Positions 1-7,997 of a stretch of 64,000 bases of DNA are shown here, one piece after another. The notes beneath the pieces are model-generated. The model had not been told where the DNA came from. It did not search any database and worked only from the letters and a program-made list of their open reading frames with translations. Within the stretch, counting starts at the first letter, position 1, and every line of letters starts with the position of its first letter. Source of the DNA: RCIO01 sp964629765 (lineage in GTDB: Bacteria > Pseudomonadota > Alphaproteobacteria > Rhizobiales > Rhizobiaceae); contig CAZVTK010000008.1 in assembly GCA_964629765.1 (NCBI GenBank), forward strand, positions 11,394 through 75,393, read 5' to 3'. Made by a program: the position numbers and the translations under genes.

Positions 1-1
1 C

Positions 2-484
2 GGCGGCGGCTACGGCGATCCCCTCGAGCGCGATCCCGAAGCGGTGGCCCGCGATGTCGTTGCCGGTTTCGTTTCGCGCGAGGCCGCCAGGACCGAATAC
101 AAGGTGGTCGTCGACGGCGGGGCCGTCGACCATGCCGCAACGCTGGCGCTGCGTGGCGCCGGGCGCGGCGCAGGCGGCCCCGCCGGGCAGTTCGGCTTCG
201 ACGAGCAGCGGCTGCGGTGGGACGCCGTCTTCCCCGACGACATCCAGAGCGCCGTGTCGGAACGGCTGAGGACCCTGCCTGCCGATCTCGCCCAGCGCGC
301 GCGCAGGACGTATTACGAAGCCATATCCCCGGCGCTCGTCGAGGAAGCGGGCCGCACGAGGTCGCTTCTGGACCTCCTGCGCGACGTGAGCCCGGATCGC
401 GTCGGCAGCTTGCCGGGCGGGTTCGATGCTGCTTACGAGGGAACGGTCCGGACGCCCGCGCCGGAAGGCGGCGACCCGGCGTAG
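2..484 (+). CDS. Hydantoinase B / N-methylhydantoinase B-type protein, C-terminal part
   Basis: Only the last 160 codons are present; the reading frame is open at the window edge. The visible part starts with a GGGYGDP motif followed by 'LERDPEAVARDV', then 'FVSREAARTEYKVV'. This is the characteristic C-terminal end of hydantoinase B/oxoprolinase large subunits, which act with a HyuA-type ATPase subunit in ATP-dependent opening of hydantoin or oxoproline rings. Roughly the last 60 residues are less typical, so the exact substrate cannot be told. The tctB gene follows 57 bp downstream on the same strand, so transport and ring opening are probably co-transcribed. The partner HyuA gene and the periplasmic TctC protein would be expected upstream of the window. 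Confidence 0.75.
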   Translation, partial: GGGYGDPLERDPEAVARDVVAGFVSREAARTEYKVVVDGGAVDHAATLALRGAGRGAGGPAGQFGFDEQRLRWDAVFPDDIQSAVSERLRTLPADLAQRARRTYYEAISPALVEEAGRTRSLLDLLRDVSPDRVGSLPGGFDAAYEGTVRTPAPEGGDPA

Positions 485-541
485 CGAACGGAACGCCGGC
501 CTCAACGCAAGACCGGCATGGAGGAACGAAGGGAGCCCGGC

Positions 542-1000
542 ATGTCGATTCGAATCCGCAGCGCGAGCGATCTCGGCGCCGCGTTCCTGTTCACCGCCGT
601 GGCGCTCCTGTTCCTCTGGCAGGGACGGCATCTGGCAACCGGGACCGCCTCGCGCATGGGCCCCGGCTTCATGCCCTACATCCTGTGCGGGCTGCTGCTC
701 GCGATAGCGCTGGTCCTGTTCGTACGCGCGTTCGTCTCCGGCCAGCATGCGCCTGTCACGCTCCATGTGCCCCTTCGGGCCGTGCTGTTCGTACCGCTGT
801 CGCTCGTCGTCTTCGCCCTCCTGTTGCGGCCGGCGGGCCTCGTCGCCGCCACGGTGCTGTCGGTGCTGGTCGGGTCGATTTCCAGCACGGAGGCCCGGCT
901 CGGGGAAACGGTCGCCGTCGCGGCCGCCATGGCTGCGCTGGCGGTCGGGCTCTTCGTCCTCGCACTGCGGCTCCCGATGCCCATCTGGCCGGCGTGGTGA
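542..1000 (+). CDS. tctB: Tripartite tricarboxylate transporter small membrane subunit (TctB family)
   Basis: A 152-residue hydrophobic protein with about four membrane segments, the size and layout of the TctB small subunit of tripartite tricarboxylate transporters. The N-terminal segment has the usual pattern of a first helix followed by the RMGPGFMP stretch ('TASRMGPGFMPYILCG'), a strong TctB signature. An ATG eight codons further upstream (518) is possible. The ATG at 542 is preferred because AAGGGAG lies about seven bases before it. The gene ends two bases before tctA, as in most tct operons. The solute (carboxylate or related anion) cannot be deduced from this subunit. Confidence 0.88.
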   Translation: MSIRIRSASDLGAAFLFTAVALLFLWQGRHLATGTASRMGPGFMPYILCGLLLAIALVLFVRAFVSGQHAPVTLHVPLRAVLFVPLSLVVFALLLRPAGLVAATVLSVLVGSISSTEARLGETVAVAAAMAALAVGLFVLALRLPMPIWPAW

Positions 1001-1002
1001 CG

Positions 1003-2505
1003 ATGGGCGCGTTTGCGGAAAATCTGGCGACCGGCTTCGCGACGACGCTGCTGCCGCACAATCTCCTGGTCTGCTTCGTCGGCGTCCTGACCGGCACGCT
1101 GGTCGGGGTGCTGCCCGGCATCGGCCCGCTGGCGACGATGGCCATGCTGCTGCCGGTGACGCTGTACCTGCCGCCCGAATCCGCGCTGATCCTGCTGGCC
1201 GGCATCTATTACGGCTCGCAATATGGCGGCTCGACCACCGCGATCCTGATGAACCTGCCCGGCGAAAGCTCGTCGGCGGTCACCTGCATCGACGGCTACC
1301 AGATGGCGAGGCAGGGAAGGGCGGGAGCCGCGCTGGCCGTCGCCGCGCTGGGCTCCTTCTTTGCCGGCACCGTCGCCACCTTCCTGATCGCGCTGCTGTC
1401 GCCCGTGCTGACAGAGGTCGGCCTCGCATTCCGCGCGCCGGACTATTTCTCGCTCATGGTGCTGGGGCTGATCGGGTCGGTGGCGCTGGCGAGCGGATCG
1501 GCCCTCAAGGCGATCGGCATGGTCGTCGTCGGCCTGCTGCTCGGCCTGATCGGCACGGACGTGAATTCGGGCATGGTGCGCTTCGATTTCGGGCAGCTCG
1601 AACTGTTCGACGGACTGGACTTCGTCCTCGTTGCCGTGGGCCTGTTCGGCCTGGGGGAGATCATCTCCAATCTCAGCGACCGCAACACCGGCGGCGGAGA
1701 AACCGTCTCGCCGACCGGCGGCAGGCTGACCCGGGAGGATTTCAGGCTGGCCTTTCCGGCGATGCTGCGCGGCACGGCCGTCGGCTCGCTGCTGGGGCTG
1801 CTTCCCGGCGGCGGCGCGCTGCTCAGCTCCTTCGCGTCCTACACGATCGAGAAGCGGATCTCGCGCTCGCCCGAACGGTTCGGCCATGGGGCCATCGAGG
1901 GGATCGCCGGTCCCGAATCGGCAAACAATGCGGGCGCCCAGACGTCGTTCATCCCCATGCTGACGCTGGGAATACCGTCCAACGTGGTCATGGCGCTCAT
2001 GATCGGCGCGATGATGATGCACGGCATCGTTCCCGGCCCGCAGGTCATGACGCAGAGGCCGGAGCTCGTCTGGGGCATGATAACGAGCATGTGGGTCGGC
2101 AACGTCATGCTGGTGATCATCAACCTTCCGCTCATCGGGCTTTGGGTCAGGCTGCTCACGGTTCCCTACCGGATCCTGTTCCCGGCGATCCTGGTGTTCT
2201 GCTCGATCGGGCTTTTCGGCGTGAGCAACAGCACCTTCGATATCCTCGCGGGCGCCCTGTTCGGGCTGCTCGGCTATCTTTTCATCAAGGCCCGCTGCGA
2301 GCTGGCGCCGCTCGCGCTCGGCTTCGTGCTCGGGCCGATGATGGAGGAGAACCTGCGGCGCGCGATGATCATTTCCCAGGGCGATCCGTCGGTATTCCTG
2401 AGCAGGCCCATAAGCGCCGCCTTCCTGGCGGCGTCGGTCCTGCTGCTCGCCATGCTGATGCTTCCGGTCTTCCGCAGCAGGCGGGAAGAGGTTTTCCGCG
2501 AATAG
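1003..2505 (+). CDS. tctA: Tripartite tricarboxylate transporter large permease (TctA family)
   Basis: A 500-residue integral membrane protein with 11-12 hydrophobic segments, exactly the family length. Visible signatures include 'GVLPGIGPLATMAMLLPVT' near residue 30, 'YYGSQYGGSTTAILMNLPGE' in the first third and 'GPESANNAGAQTSFIPMLTLG' in the middle; these glycine/proline-rich stretches are diagnostic of TctA. The protein forms the ion-driven permease that accepts substrate from a TctC periplasmic protein, working with TctB. The start at 1003 is two bases after the tctB stop; the same frame is open much further upstream only because of high GC. No tctC gene is visible in the window. The downstream 280 bp contain only a transposase relic. 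Confidence 0.92.
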   Translation: MGAFAENLATGFATTLLPHNLLVCFVGVLTGTLVGVLPGIGPLATMAMLLPVTLYLPPESALILLAGIYYGSQYGGSTTAILMNLPGESSSAVTCIDGYQMARQGRAGAALAVAALGSFFAGTVATFLIALLSPVLTEVGLAFRAPDYFSLMVLGLIGSVALASGSALKAIGMVVVGLLLGLIGTDVNSGMVRFDFGQLELFDGLDFVLVAVGLFGLGEIISNLSDRNTGGGETVSPTGGRLTREDFRLAFPAMLRGTAVGSLLGLLPGGGALLSSFASYTIEKRISRSPERFGHGAIEGIAGPESANNAGAQTSFIPMLTLGIPSNVVMALMIGAMMMHGIVPGPQVMTQRPELVWGMITSMWVGNVMLVIINLPLIGLWVRLLTVPYRILFPAILVFCSIGLFGVSNSTFDILAGALFGLLGYLFIKARCELAPLALGFVLGPMMEENLRRAMIISQGDPSVFLSRPISAAFLAASVLLLAMLMLPVFRSRREEVFRE

Positions 2506-2537
2506 GGGGCCAAGCGCTTCTTCCCGGAAACACCGCA

Positions 2538-2666
2538 GCCGCGGTGGAGACGGTCGAACACCCGCTTGGCCGGATGGCGTTGCTCGCGCGGGACCTTCAC
2601 GTCCTCATCGAGCCAGCCATCGATGGTTGCGGCAAACGCATCCAGCTTCGGCCGGAGCACCCCACC
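2538..2666 (-). pseudogene. Relic of an IS21-family IstA transposase
   Basis: On the minus strand a short stretch reads 'LRPKLDAFAATIDGWL' then 'VKVPREQRHPAKRVFDRLH'. This matches the internal region of IS21 IstA transposases, where a lysine/arginine-rich 'KQRHTAKRIFERL'-type motif is conserved. Only about 41 codons are recognisable; no start, no DDE residues, no IstB partner and no intact terminal repeats are present. Around it (2506-2785) nothing else is coding. It is a decayed insertion sequence between tctA and the SDR operon, and it belongs to the same family as the element end seen at 63948. Confidence 0.65.
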
Positions 2667-2785
2667 TCCTCATTTCCCTTGCCTTTCAATTCACGATAGC
2701 CTCTGGAGATTTCTCGATAGATCCCAAATGCATGAACGAAACACTTCTTGATTGCCGACAAGATGACTATGACGACCATCGAGTA

Positions 2786-3586
2786 TCATACAAGCTTGTG
2801 ATCCGGCGCGGGCGCCAGCAAGTACGCGCTCATCCAGCCGCCATCGACGAGAAGCGTATGGCCGGTCGTGTAGCTCGACAGGTCGGACGATAAGAACAGG
2901 ACCGCCTTGGCAATCTCTTCCGTCGTGCCTCGACGTTTCATGGGTAGCAAGCTGTTGATGGCGCGTTCTCTGTTGGCCTGGGTGTCCGGCAGGCGCGGCG
3001 TGATGATCGTACCCGGAGCAACGGCATTGACTCGAATGCCGTGCGACGCCCACTCTGCCGCCATCGATTGAACGAGCTGTGTCAGACCAGCCTTGGCGGC
3101 GCCATAGGAAGCTATGCCAGCCGATCCGCCAAGGCCTGCCACCGACCCTATACAGGTAATCACGCCTGGACGCCCCGCGATTATCGACGCCTTTGCGAAT
3201 GCCTGCGCCAATAGAAAGAAGGACTGTAGGTTCAACCGCTGGTCTGAGAGCCAGTATTCCAGACTCATTTCGACCAGCGGCTTCCTGGTTCTGACGCCGC
3301 CCACGACAGTCACGAGGATGTCGAGCGGACCTCCCAGCCCCTCGGCAATTTCCCGGAGCAGCTCAGGAGCAGAGTTCTCCGACGTCACGTCCCCTTGCGC
3401 AGTGGCGCTTTGGACGCCCATCGCAGCAACGCGGGCCGCAACCCTTTCCGCTGCATTCGAATCGAGGTCGATCACCCCCGTGTGACATCCGGCACGAGCC
3501 AGGATCAAGGCGCTGCTTTCGCCCATGCCCTGTCCGCCACCCGCGACGACCGCGCGCTTATGCTTCAGTCCGAGTAATTCTTCCAT
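2786..3586 (-). CDS. Short-chain dehydrogenase/reductase (SDR), FabG-like
   Basis: A 266-residue classical SDR. The NAD(P)-binding GGGQGMG glycine motif lies near residue 16. The catalytic set is present as Ser in 'CIGSVAG' and Tyr/Lys in 'ASYGAAKAG' (YxxxK), and 'RVNAVAPGTI' and 'LLVDGGW' complete the fold. It oxidises or reduces a secondary alcohol/ketone; the substrate is unknown. The start ATG at 3586 has a strong TTAGGAGG site eight bases upstream; a longer open frame reaching 3991 is not real because it runs antisense to the rhodanese region. It is the last gene of the minus-strand operon that includes the ABC transporter, so it probably acts on the imported compound or its product. Confidence 0.88.
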   Translation of the reverse strand: MEELLGLKHKRAVVAGGGQGMGESSALILARAGCHTGVIDLDSNAAERVAARVAAMGVQSATAQGDVTSENSAPELLREIAEGLGGPLDILVTVVGGVRTRKPLVEMSLEYWLSDQRLNLQSFFLLAQAFAKASIIAGRPGVITCIGSVAGLGGSAGIASYGAAKAGLTQLVQSMAAEWASHGIRVNAVAPGTIITPRLPDTQANRERAINSLLPMKRRGTTEEIAKAVLFLSSDLSSYTTGHTLLVDGGWMSAYLLAPAPDHKLV

Positions 3587-3606
3587 GCCAATCCTCCTAA
3601 CAGACC

Positions 3607-3700
3607 GCGGTCCGAGCGCCGGAACCGGGGGCAGCCGGCTGGAAAGCTCGGCGGCAGCGGCTGGTTGCCGTGGAAGGCCTCGTCCAGCCGGCGCTGCGGG
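3607..3700 (-). pseudogene. Fragment of an EEP-family nuclease/phosphatase gene
   Basis: Bases 3631-3694 differ at only four of 64 positions from 31865-31928, which lie inside the intact endonuclease/exonuclease/phosphatase gene at 31709-32536. Read on the minus strand the relic gives 'RRLDEAFHGNQPLPPSFPAG', against 'RRLDDAFHGHQPLLPSFPAG' in the intact gene. Similarity continues to 3607 but with small insertions that break the frame. It lies in the 160-bp gap between the rhodanese and the SDR gene. It is best explained as the remainder of a second EEP copy lost when the transport operon was assembled; function is not expected. Confidence 0.7.
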
Positions 3701-3746
3701 GCCTGCGCCGGCCGCCGCCGCCCGCCCACGGCGGGCCCGGGTCACG

Positions 3747-4154
3747 TCACGCGGACCTGGAGGTTCCCGGCTTGCTCTTCTCGGCGACGGGATATCCGGC
3801 GCCTTTCCAGTTTCCGAAACCGCCCCGCAGGCTGCGCGCTTCCAGGCCCATTTCCATCGCAAGGCGGGCGGCGAGCAGGGAACGCCAGCCGGACGCGCAA
3901 TAGAACACGTAGGTCTTGCCTTCGGCGAATTTGGGCTTGTGGTAAGGGCTCTCGGGATCGATCCAGAATTCCAGCATTCCGCGGGGCGCATGGAAGGCGT
4001 CGGGGATCATCCCCTCGCGCTCGATCTCTCGCGGGTCGCGTATGTCGACCAGCACGAACGCGTCGGAATTGCGCCATCCGGCCACGTCCTCGGCGCTCAC
4101 GGAAGCGACGACCGCATCCGCCTCGGCAAGCATCTGCTTGTAACCCTTGACCAT
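3747..4154 (-). CDS. Rhodanese-like domain protein
   Basis: A single-domain rhodanese of 135 residues. The 'FVLVDIRDPREIEREGMI' stretch is the CH2A motif and 'YVFYCASGWRSLLAA' carries the active-site loop with the cysteine that would hold a persulfide. No signal peptide is visible, so it should be cytoplasmic. Such proteins move sulfane sulfur to thiols or cyanide. The gene sits between the ABC transporter ATPase and an SDR in the same direction. This could mean that the imported compound contains or releases sulfur, but that is inference. The active-site loop CASGWRS is one residue longer than needed only if Ser-Gly-Trp is counted; family loops of this type (CxxGxRS) are common. Confidence 0.88.
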   Translation of the reverse strand: MVKGYKQMLAEADAVVASVSAEDVAGWRNSDAFVLVDIRDPREIEREGMIPDAFHAPRGMLEFWIDPESPYHKPKFAEGKTYVFYCASGWRSLLAARLAMEMGLEARSLRGGFGNWKGAGYPVAEKSKPGTSRSA

Positions 4155-4210
4155 CCCGCTCCTCCGATCGACCCGCCCGGAAAGACCCGAAGCGGCACAT
4201 GAGCCGGCGG

Positions 4211-4948
4211 CTAGTGCCGCAGGATCTTGCCCACGAAATCGCGCGTCCGCTCCTCGCGCGGAGCGTCGAAAATCTCCGCCGGCGGCCCCATCTCGACGAT
4301 ACGGCCGCGGTCGAAGAACGCGACCCTCGACGACACCTCGCGAATGAAGCTCATCTCGTGCGAGACGATGAGGATCGTCATTCCTTCCGCCGCAAGAACC
4401 CGGATGGTCTCGAGCACCTCGCTCACCAGCTCCGGGTCTAGGGACGCGGTAACCTCGTCCAGCAGCAGCACCTCGGGCTTGAGCGCCAGCGCGCGCGCAA
4501 TCGCCACGCGCTGCTGCTGGCCGCCCGACAGCTCGTCGGGATAGGACTTCAGCTTGTCCGAAAGCCCGACCTTGGCCAGCAACTGCCTGGCCTCGGCTTC
4601 AACTTCCGCGCGAGGCCGCTTCTTGATCTTGATGGGTGCGATGGTGACGTTGTCGAGCACCGTCATGTTCTGAAACAGGTTGAACTGCTGGAACACGATC
4701 GCAAAGCGGTCGCGCACGCGGCGCACGTCGGCCGCGTTGCGATAGTCGATCGCCTGCCCGTCCAGCTTCACCGTGCCCGCGGCCGGAGGCAGCAGCCCTA
4801 TCAGCGTGCGCAGCAGCGTGCTCTTGCCGGAACCGGACGGTCCCATCAGGCCGAGCATCTCGCCGCGTTCGATCGAGACGGAAACGCCGTCCAGCACGAC
4901 CGTGGGGCCATAGGCGGCCTTCAAACCCTCTATTACAAGATAGGACAT
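4211..4948 (-). CDS. Polar amino-acid-type ABC transporter ATP-binding protein
   Basis: A 245-residue ATPase with Walker A GPSGSGKST (about residues 36-44), Q-loop 'FQQFNLFQNMTV', ABC signature LSGGQQQR, Walker B 'VLLLDEVTASLDP' and the H-switch in 'ILIVSHEMSF'. The signature and the 'FQQFNLF' Q-loop are those of the GlnQ/HisP polar amino-acid uptake group. It energises the two permeases encoded just upstream (5035-6437). The Walker B aspartate is followed by Glu as required for hydrolysis. The Val in place of the usual Pro of 'DEPTSALDP' is a mild deviation. The start at 4948 lies 86 bp after the permease stop. Confidence 0.92.
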   Translation of the reverse strand: MSYLVIEGLKAAYGPTVVLDGVSVSIERGEMLGLMGPSGSGKSTLLRTLIGLLPPAAGTVKLDGQAIDYRNAADVRRVRDRFAIVFQQFNLFQNMTVLDNVTIAPIKIKKRPRAEVEAEARQLLAKVGLSDKLKSYPDELSGGQQQRVAIARALALKPEVLLLDEVTASLDPELVSEVLETIRVLAAEGMTILIVSHEMSFIREVSSRVAFFDRGRIVEMGPPAEIFDAPREERTRDFVGKILRH

Positions 4949-5034
4949 GTCTATTCACCTACCCGAGCCGCCTGGACGGCGCTTTTTCCATGACAATCGT
5001 GATGCACGCAAAGACAAGCCTGACCCAATGCCGG

Positions 5035-5763
5035 TCACAGGATCGTCCGCGGCGCCAGTTCTTCACTGCGCTTGCCGTTCCTGATCGAGGGAAGAGTGAC
5101 CTCGAGCCAGGCGCCCAGCCTCGCGAGCGGATAGGACATCGAAAAATAGATCACGGCGATGGTGCCGAAGACGAGGAAGGCCGAGAACCCGGCATTGTTG
5201 AGTTCCTTGCCGCGGAAGGTCAGCTCGAATATCCCGACATGGGACACCAGGGCCGTATCCTTGATGAAGCCGACCATGAAGATGATCGACGGCGGGATGA
5301 TCACGGGCATAGACTGCGGAATGATGATGTATCTCAGCGTCTGCCAGCGCGTGAAATTCATCGCCGTGGCGGCCTCGATCTGCTGGCGGGCGATGGACTC
5401 GAACCCCGCGCGGATGATCTCGGCCGTATAGGCCGACGCGTAGAGGCAGATGGCGATCACCCCGACCGTGAAGAGAGACGTGTCCCTCTTCACGGCCTGG
5501 ATGAAGAAAAGAACGAGATAGGTCACCACCAGGAACGGAATGCGGCGGAAGCATTCAACATAGCAGATGGCGAGAAACCGCATCGGAAACGCCAGCCAGC
5601 CCGGCGTCTGCCGCGCCAGGACGAACAGGAAAGCGAAGAAGAACCCCAGCAGGCACCCGACGAAGGTCAAGGCCAGCGTCATTCCGGCAGCTTCGGCGAG
5701 CAGGTACAGATTGCCCGAAGAAAAGAACCTCGGCAGCTCACTGATGATCTTTTCCACGATCAA
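5035..5763 (-). CDS. Amino-acid ABC transporter permease (second subunit)
   Basis: A 242-residue membrane protein with about five hydrophobic segments and the polar amino-acid permease signature: 'EIIRAGFESIARQQIEAA' followed by 'RYIIIPQSMPVIIPP', the EAA loop that contacts the ATPase. It pairs with the permease encoded directly upstream. No ATG lies at the right position. The TTG at 5763 overlaps the stop of the preceding permease (TTGA) and has AAGG about six bases before it; a GTG at 5757 is the alternative. A larger open frame reaching 6165 is antisense-free but runs through the upstream permease in another frame and is not real. Confidence 0.88.
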   Translation of the reverse strand: MIVEKIISELPRFFSSGNLYLLAEAAGMTLALTFVGCLLGFFFAFLFVLARQTPGWLAFPMRFLAICYVECFRRIPFLVVTYLVLFFIQAVKRDTSLFTVGVIAICLYASAYTAEIIRAGFESIARQQIEAATAMNFTRWQTLRYIIIPQSMPVIIPPSIIFMVGFIKDTALVSHVGIFELTFRGKELNNAGFSAFLVFGTIAVIYFSMSYPLARLGAWLEVTLPSIRNGKRSEELAPRTIL

Positions 5764-6437
5764 AACACCTTGGCTTTGACACGAAAGGCCCAGCGGCCGA
5801 ACAGCGCAAGCGAGAGGCTGGCCACGAAAGTGAGCACGACGTAGATGCCCGCCACCAGAACGAACATCTCGATCCAGCGATAGCTCTGGCTGGAGAGATT
5901 GATCGCCGTTCCGGTGAGCTCGTCGACTCCGAGGATGGCTCCCATCGACGTGCCCATCACCAGAATGGAAATGAAGGTGTTGGCGAGCGCCGGGTAGATC
6001 GTCTTCGCGATATGAGGCGCGACGATGAAGCGGATCCGCTGGGGAATCGACATCCCGAGCGTCTCGCCGGCCTCCATCTCGTTTCTCTGCACCGACACGA
6101 AGCCCGCGCGAATGATCTCCGTGAGATAGCCGCCGGCATTCAGCGTCAATCCCACAAGAACGCATGCGAAACTGCTTAAGAGAATGCCGACTTCCGCCAG
6201 GCCGTAGTATAAAAAGTAGATTATTACGAGGCCAGGCGTGTTGGTGAAGAAAATAACGTAGGCGTTCGCCACCCCGCGCAGGAAAGGGCCGCCGAATGTC
6301 TTGAGAGAGGCTGCGATTAGACCGATGAAAGCAGCACCCCAGAAGATGAGCAGGCCAAGCACGAACGTAAGGACGGCGCCCTTCAGCAATTCCGGCAGTT
6401 CAGCCAGCGCAGCGCCAAATTGAAATGTATATTGCAT
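5760..6437 (-). CDS. Amino-acid ABC transporter permease (first subunit)
   Basis: A 225-residue permease of the HisMQ/GlnP type with a long first membrane segment, 'FFTNTPGLVIIYFLYYG' in the second/third helices and the EAA loop 'EIIRAGFVSVQRNEMEAGE' with 'IRFIVAPHIAKTIYP'. The paired permease overlaps its stop by four bases, so the two are translationally coupled and likely form the heterodimeric channel. The gene follows the binding-protein gene after a 208-bp gap that contains a strong hairpin. Regulation relative to the binding protein is therefore probably by mRNA processing. Confidence 0.88.
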   Translation of the reverse strand: MQYTFQFGAALAELPELLKGAVLTFVLGLLIFWGAAFIGLIAASLKTFGGPFLRGVANAYVIFFTNTPGLVIIYFLYYGLAEVGILLSSFACVLVGLTLNAGGYLTEIIRAGFVSVQRNEMEAGETLGMSIPQRIRFIVAPHIAKTIYPALANTFISILVMGTSMGAILGVDELTGTAINLSSQSYRWIEMFVLVAGIYVVLTFVASLSLALFGRWAFRVKAKVF

Positions 6438-6576
6438 CTTGTCAGCTCAGCAACGGTCTTTGGAGAACACGGTAGTCTTCGTCATATGAATACAGATACG
6501 ATCGCTGCCCGCCATCGTCGCGGACTGAGCTGCATGACAAAGAAACGAACCCGCTCGCATTGCGCGGCATCAACAA

Positions 6577-6610
6577 GGTTTCGAGCGAGCGATGCCGCCC
6601 GCCCGAAACC
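6577..6610 (-). promoter_or_regulatory. Intercistronic hairpin after the binding-protein gene
   Basis: Two 15-base arms (6577-6591 and 6596-6610) pair around a four-base loop. In the minus-strand transcript the two DNA mismatches become G-U pairs, so the whole stem can form. It lies 36 bases after the stop of the periplasmic binding-protein gene and before the permease gene. Such stems commonly protect the binding-protein part of the mRNA or reduce read-through, giving excess binding protein. No U-run follows, so it is not a classic terminator. The remaining bases of the gap hold nothing recognisable. Confidence 0.6.
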
Positions 6611-6645
6611 GACGTCGCTACGACGCCGAGAACCCTGTCGAGCCC

Positions 6646-7449
6646 CTAGAAATAGGGCGTCGGGGTGACCTTGACCAGCATCGGCGAGGCGAACCAGTGC
6701 TCCCACCTTTCATTGACGTACTCGGTGGAATGCAGGTTGTAGAGGATGATGTTGAGCGCATCCCGCAGCGGATAGTTGCCGCGGCCGACGCCGATAGCAT
6801 CGTAGGTTACCTGGATCGGCTCGGGCAGAATCTTCCACTTCACGTCCGTATAGTTCTTGGCCTGCGGCATGACGAACGAATAGATGCCTACGATCGCGTG
6901 GGCCCTGCCCTGCGCCACCTGTCTGACCGAGTCGGCAGTGGTATCGACCAGCGCCAATTTGGCAAGCGGCAGGTTCTTCTGGAGCCACTCGGTCTGCCAG
7001 TTTCCGCGCATGTCCGATATGGTATATTTCGGATCGTTCAGGTCTCTCCAGCTCGTGATGTCGACGTCCTCTCTCGTCAGCACGCCCTGCACCTCGGTAT
7101 GCAGAGGCACCGTGTATTCGATGAGCTGCGCGCGCGCCGGCGTCCGGGTGAGGGCGCCGAGCATGATGTCGATCCGGTCCGCCACGAGGAGCGGAACGCG
7201 CTGCGGCGACTCGACCGGCACCCATTCGGGCTTCACCTTCAGGGCCTCGGCGATCCGGTTGGCGATATCGACGTCGAATCCCTCGAATTCGCCATTGGCA
7301 TTGCGCGAACTGAAGGGCGGGAAGTTCGGCTGGATGCCGACGCGGATCACGCCTTCCTTGATGATGTCGTCGAGAGATCTGGCATCGGCGGCACCGGCGA
7401 TCCCGATCACCGCAGCCATGACCAATAGGTATCGGCTCCACATCGTCAT
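6646..7449 (-). CDS. Periplasmic amino-acid-type substrate-binding protein
   Basis: A 267-residue class of SBP_bac_3. The first ~23 residues ('MTMWSRYLLVMAAVIGIAGA', then 'ADA') are a signal peptide. The mature part begins with the typical 'IIKEGVIRVGIQPNFPPFS' and 'GEFEGFDVDIANRIAEAL', then 'ADRIDIMLGALTRTPARAQ'. These are the ligand-cradle segments of polar amino-acid binding proteins. 'TRTPARAQLIEYTVPL' carries the conserved Arg that usually binds the ligand carboxylate. The protein delivers an amino-acid-like ligand to the permeases encoded downstream; the ligand is not deducible. The start has GGAAGGAG just upstream (7450-7462 region). Confidence 0.92.
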   Translation of the reverse strand: MTMWSRYLLVMAAVIGIAGAADARSLDDIIKEGVIRVGIQPNFPPFSSRNANGEFEGFDVDIANRIAEALKVKPEWVPVESPQRVPLLVADRIDIMLGALTRTPARAQLIEYTVPLHTEVQGVLTREDVDITSWRDLNDPKYTISDMRGNWQTEWLQKNLPLAKLALVDTTADSVRQVAQGRAHAIVGIYSFVMPQAKNYTDVKWKILPEPIQVTYDAIGVGRGNYPLRDALNIILYNLHSTEYVNERWEHWFASPMLVKVTPTPYF

Positions 7450-7598
7450 TTACTCCTTCCTTCGGATAACGTTGAAGATTTATGCAAAGAACTCAAGCGC
7501 GCCCGGATCTGAACAGACTCCCCGTCGAAGCGCGCACAGAACCAAAATCCCAACCTTCCATCATTGGCGCAGCGTAACCGCGCCACGAGACAGAGCCA

Positions 7599-7997
7599 TT
7601 ATTCGAGATACTCGTCCGAGCCGGGCCGAAACGACGGACCGTTCATCACCAGATAGTCGACGTCGCCTTCCAGGCTGTAGATTGCGCCGCGCGGAATGAA
7701 GACGCTTTCGCCCGCGACGACACGCTCGGCAGGCGCGGTGCCGAGCACGAAATCGGCGCTTCCGGCGAGGATGTAGTACAGGCGATCGCTCTCGCTGCAA
7801 CGGCTCAGGTCATGGCGCCCCCGCAGCGCGATCCATGTCATGCTCAGGCCTTCTCCGTGGCGATCGCGCCTGACGAGACGGCGGTAGGTCAGCTTGTGAC
7901 GCACGCCCGCCTCCAGAGGAACCTCATCCGGCCGTATGATCTCGCATCCCTGCGTCAAACTCCCGGCACCTGAAGACGGACTGGACGGCTTTTCCAT
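7599..7997 (-). CDS. Small cupin-domain protein
   Basis: A 132-residue protein with one cupin domain from about residue 45 on. Motif 1 is degenerate ('RDRHGEGLSMTWIALRGRHD'). 'SDRLYYILAGSADFVLG' gives the usual middle strand and turn, and 'VVAGESVFIPRGAIYSLEG' is cupin motif 2 (PxG...H replaced by Tyr-Ser). The metal-binding histidines are largely missing, so catalysis with a bound metal is doubtful; it may bind a ligand as a sensor or isomerise a substrate without metal. It is the first gene of the minus-strand transporter operon, 149 bp before the binding protein. Family membership is confident; the role is not. Confidence 0.7.
   Translation of the reverse strand: MEKPSSPSSGAGSLTQGCEIIRPDEVPLEAGVRHKLTYRRLVRRDRHGEGLSMTWIALRGRHDLSRCSESDRLYYILAGSADFVLGTAPAERVVAGESVFIPRGAIYSLEGDVDYLVMNGPSFRPGSDEYLE

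Noticed and set aside
217..1002. Long extension of the tctA frame upstream to 217
   Set aside because: It runs through the hydantoinase end and tctB in another frame, is Arg-rich and adds nothing to the family; the TctA start at 1003 fits the family length.
676..2022. Long minus-strand open frame opposite tctB-tctA
   Set aside because: A GC-driven shadow: low complexity, rich in Arg, Gln, His and Asp, without domain signals.
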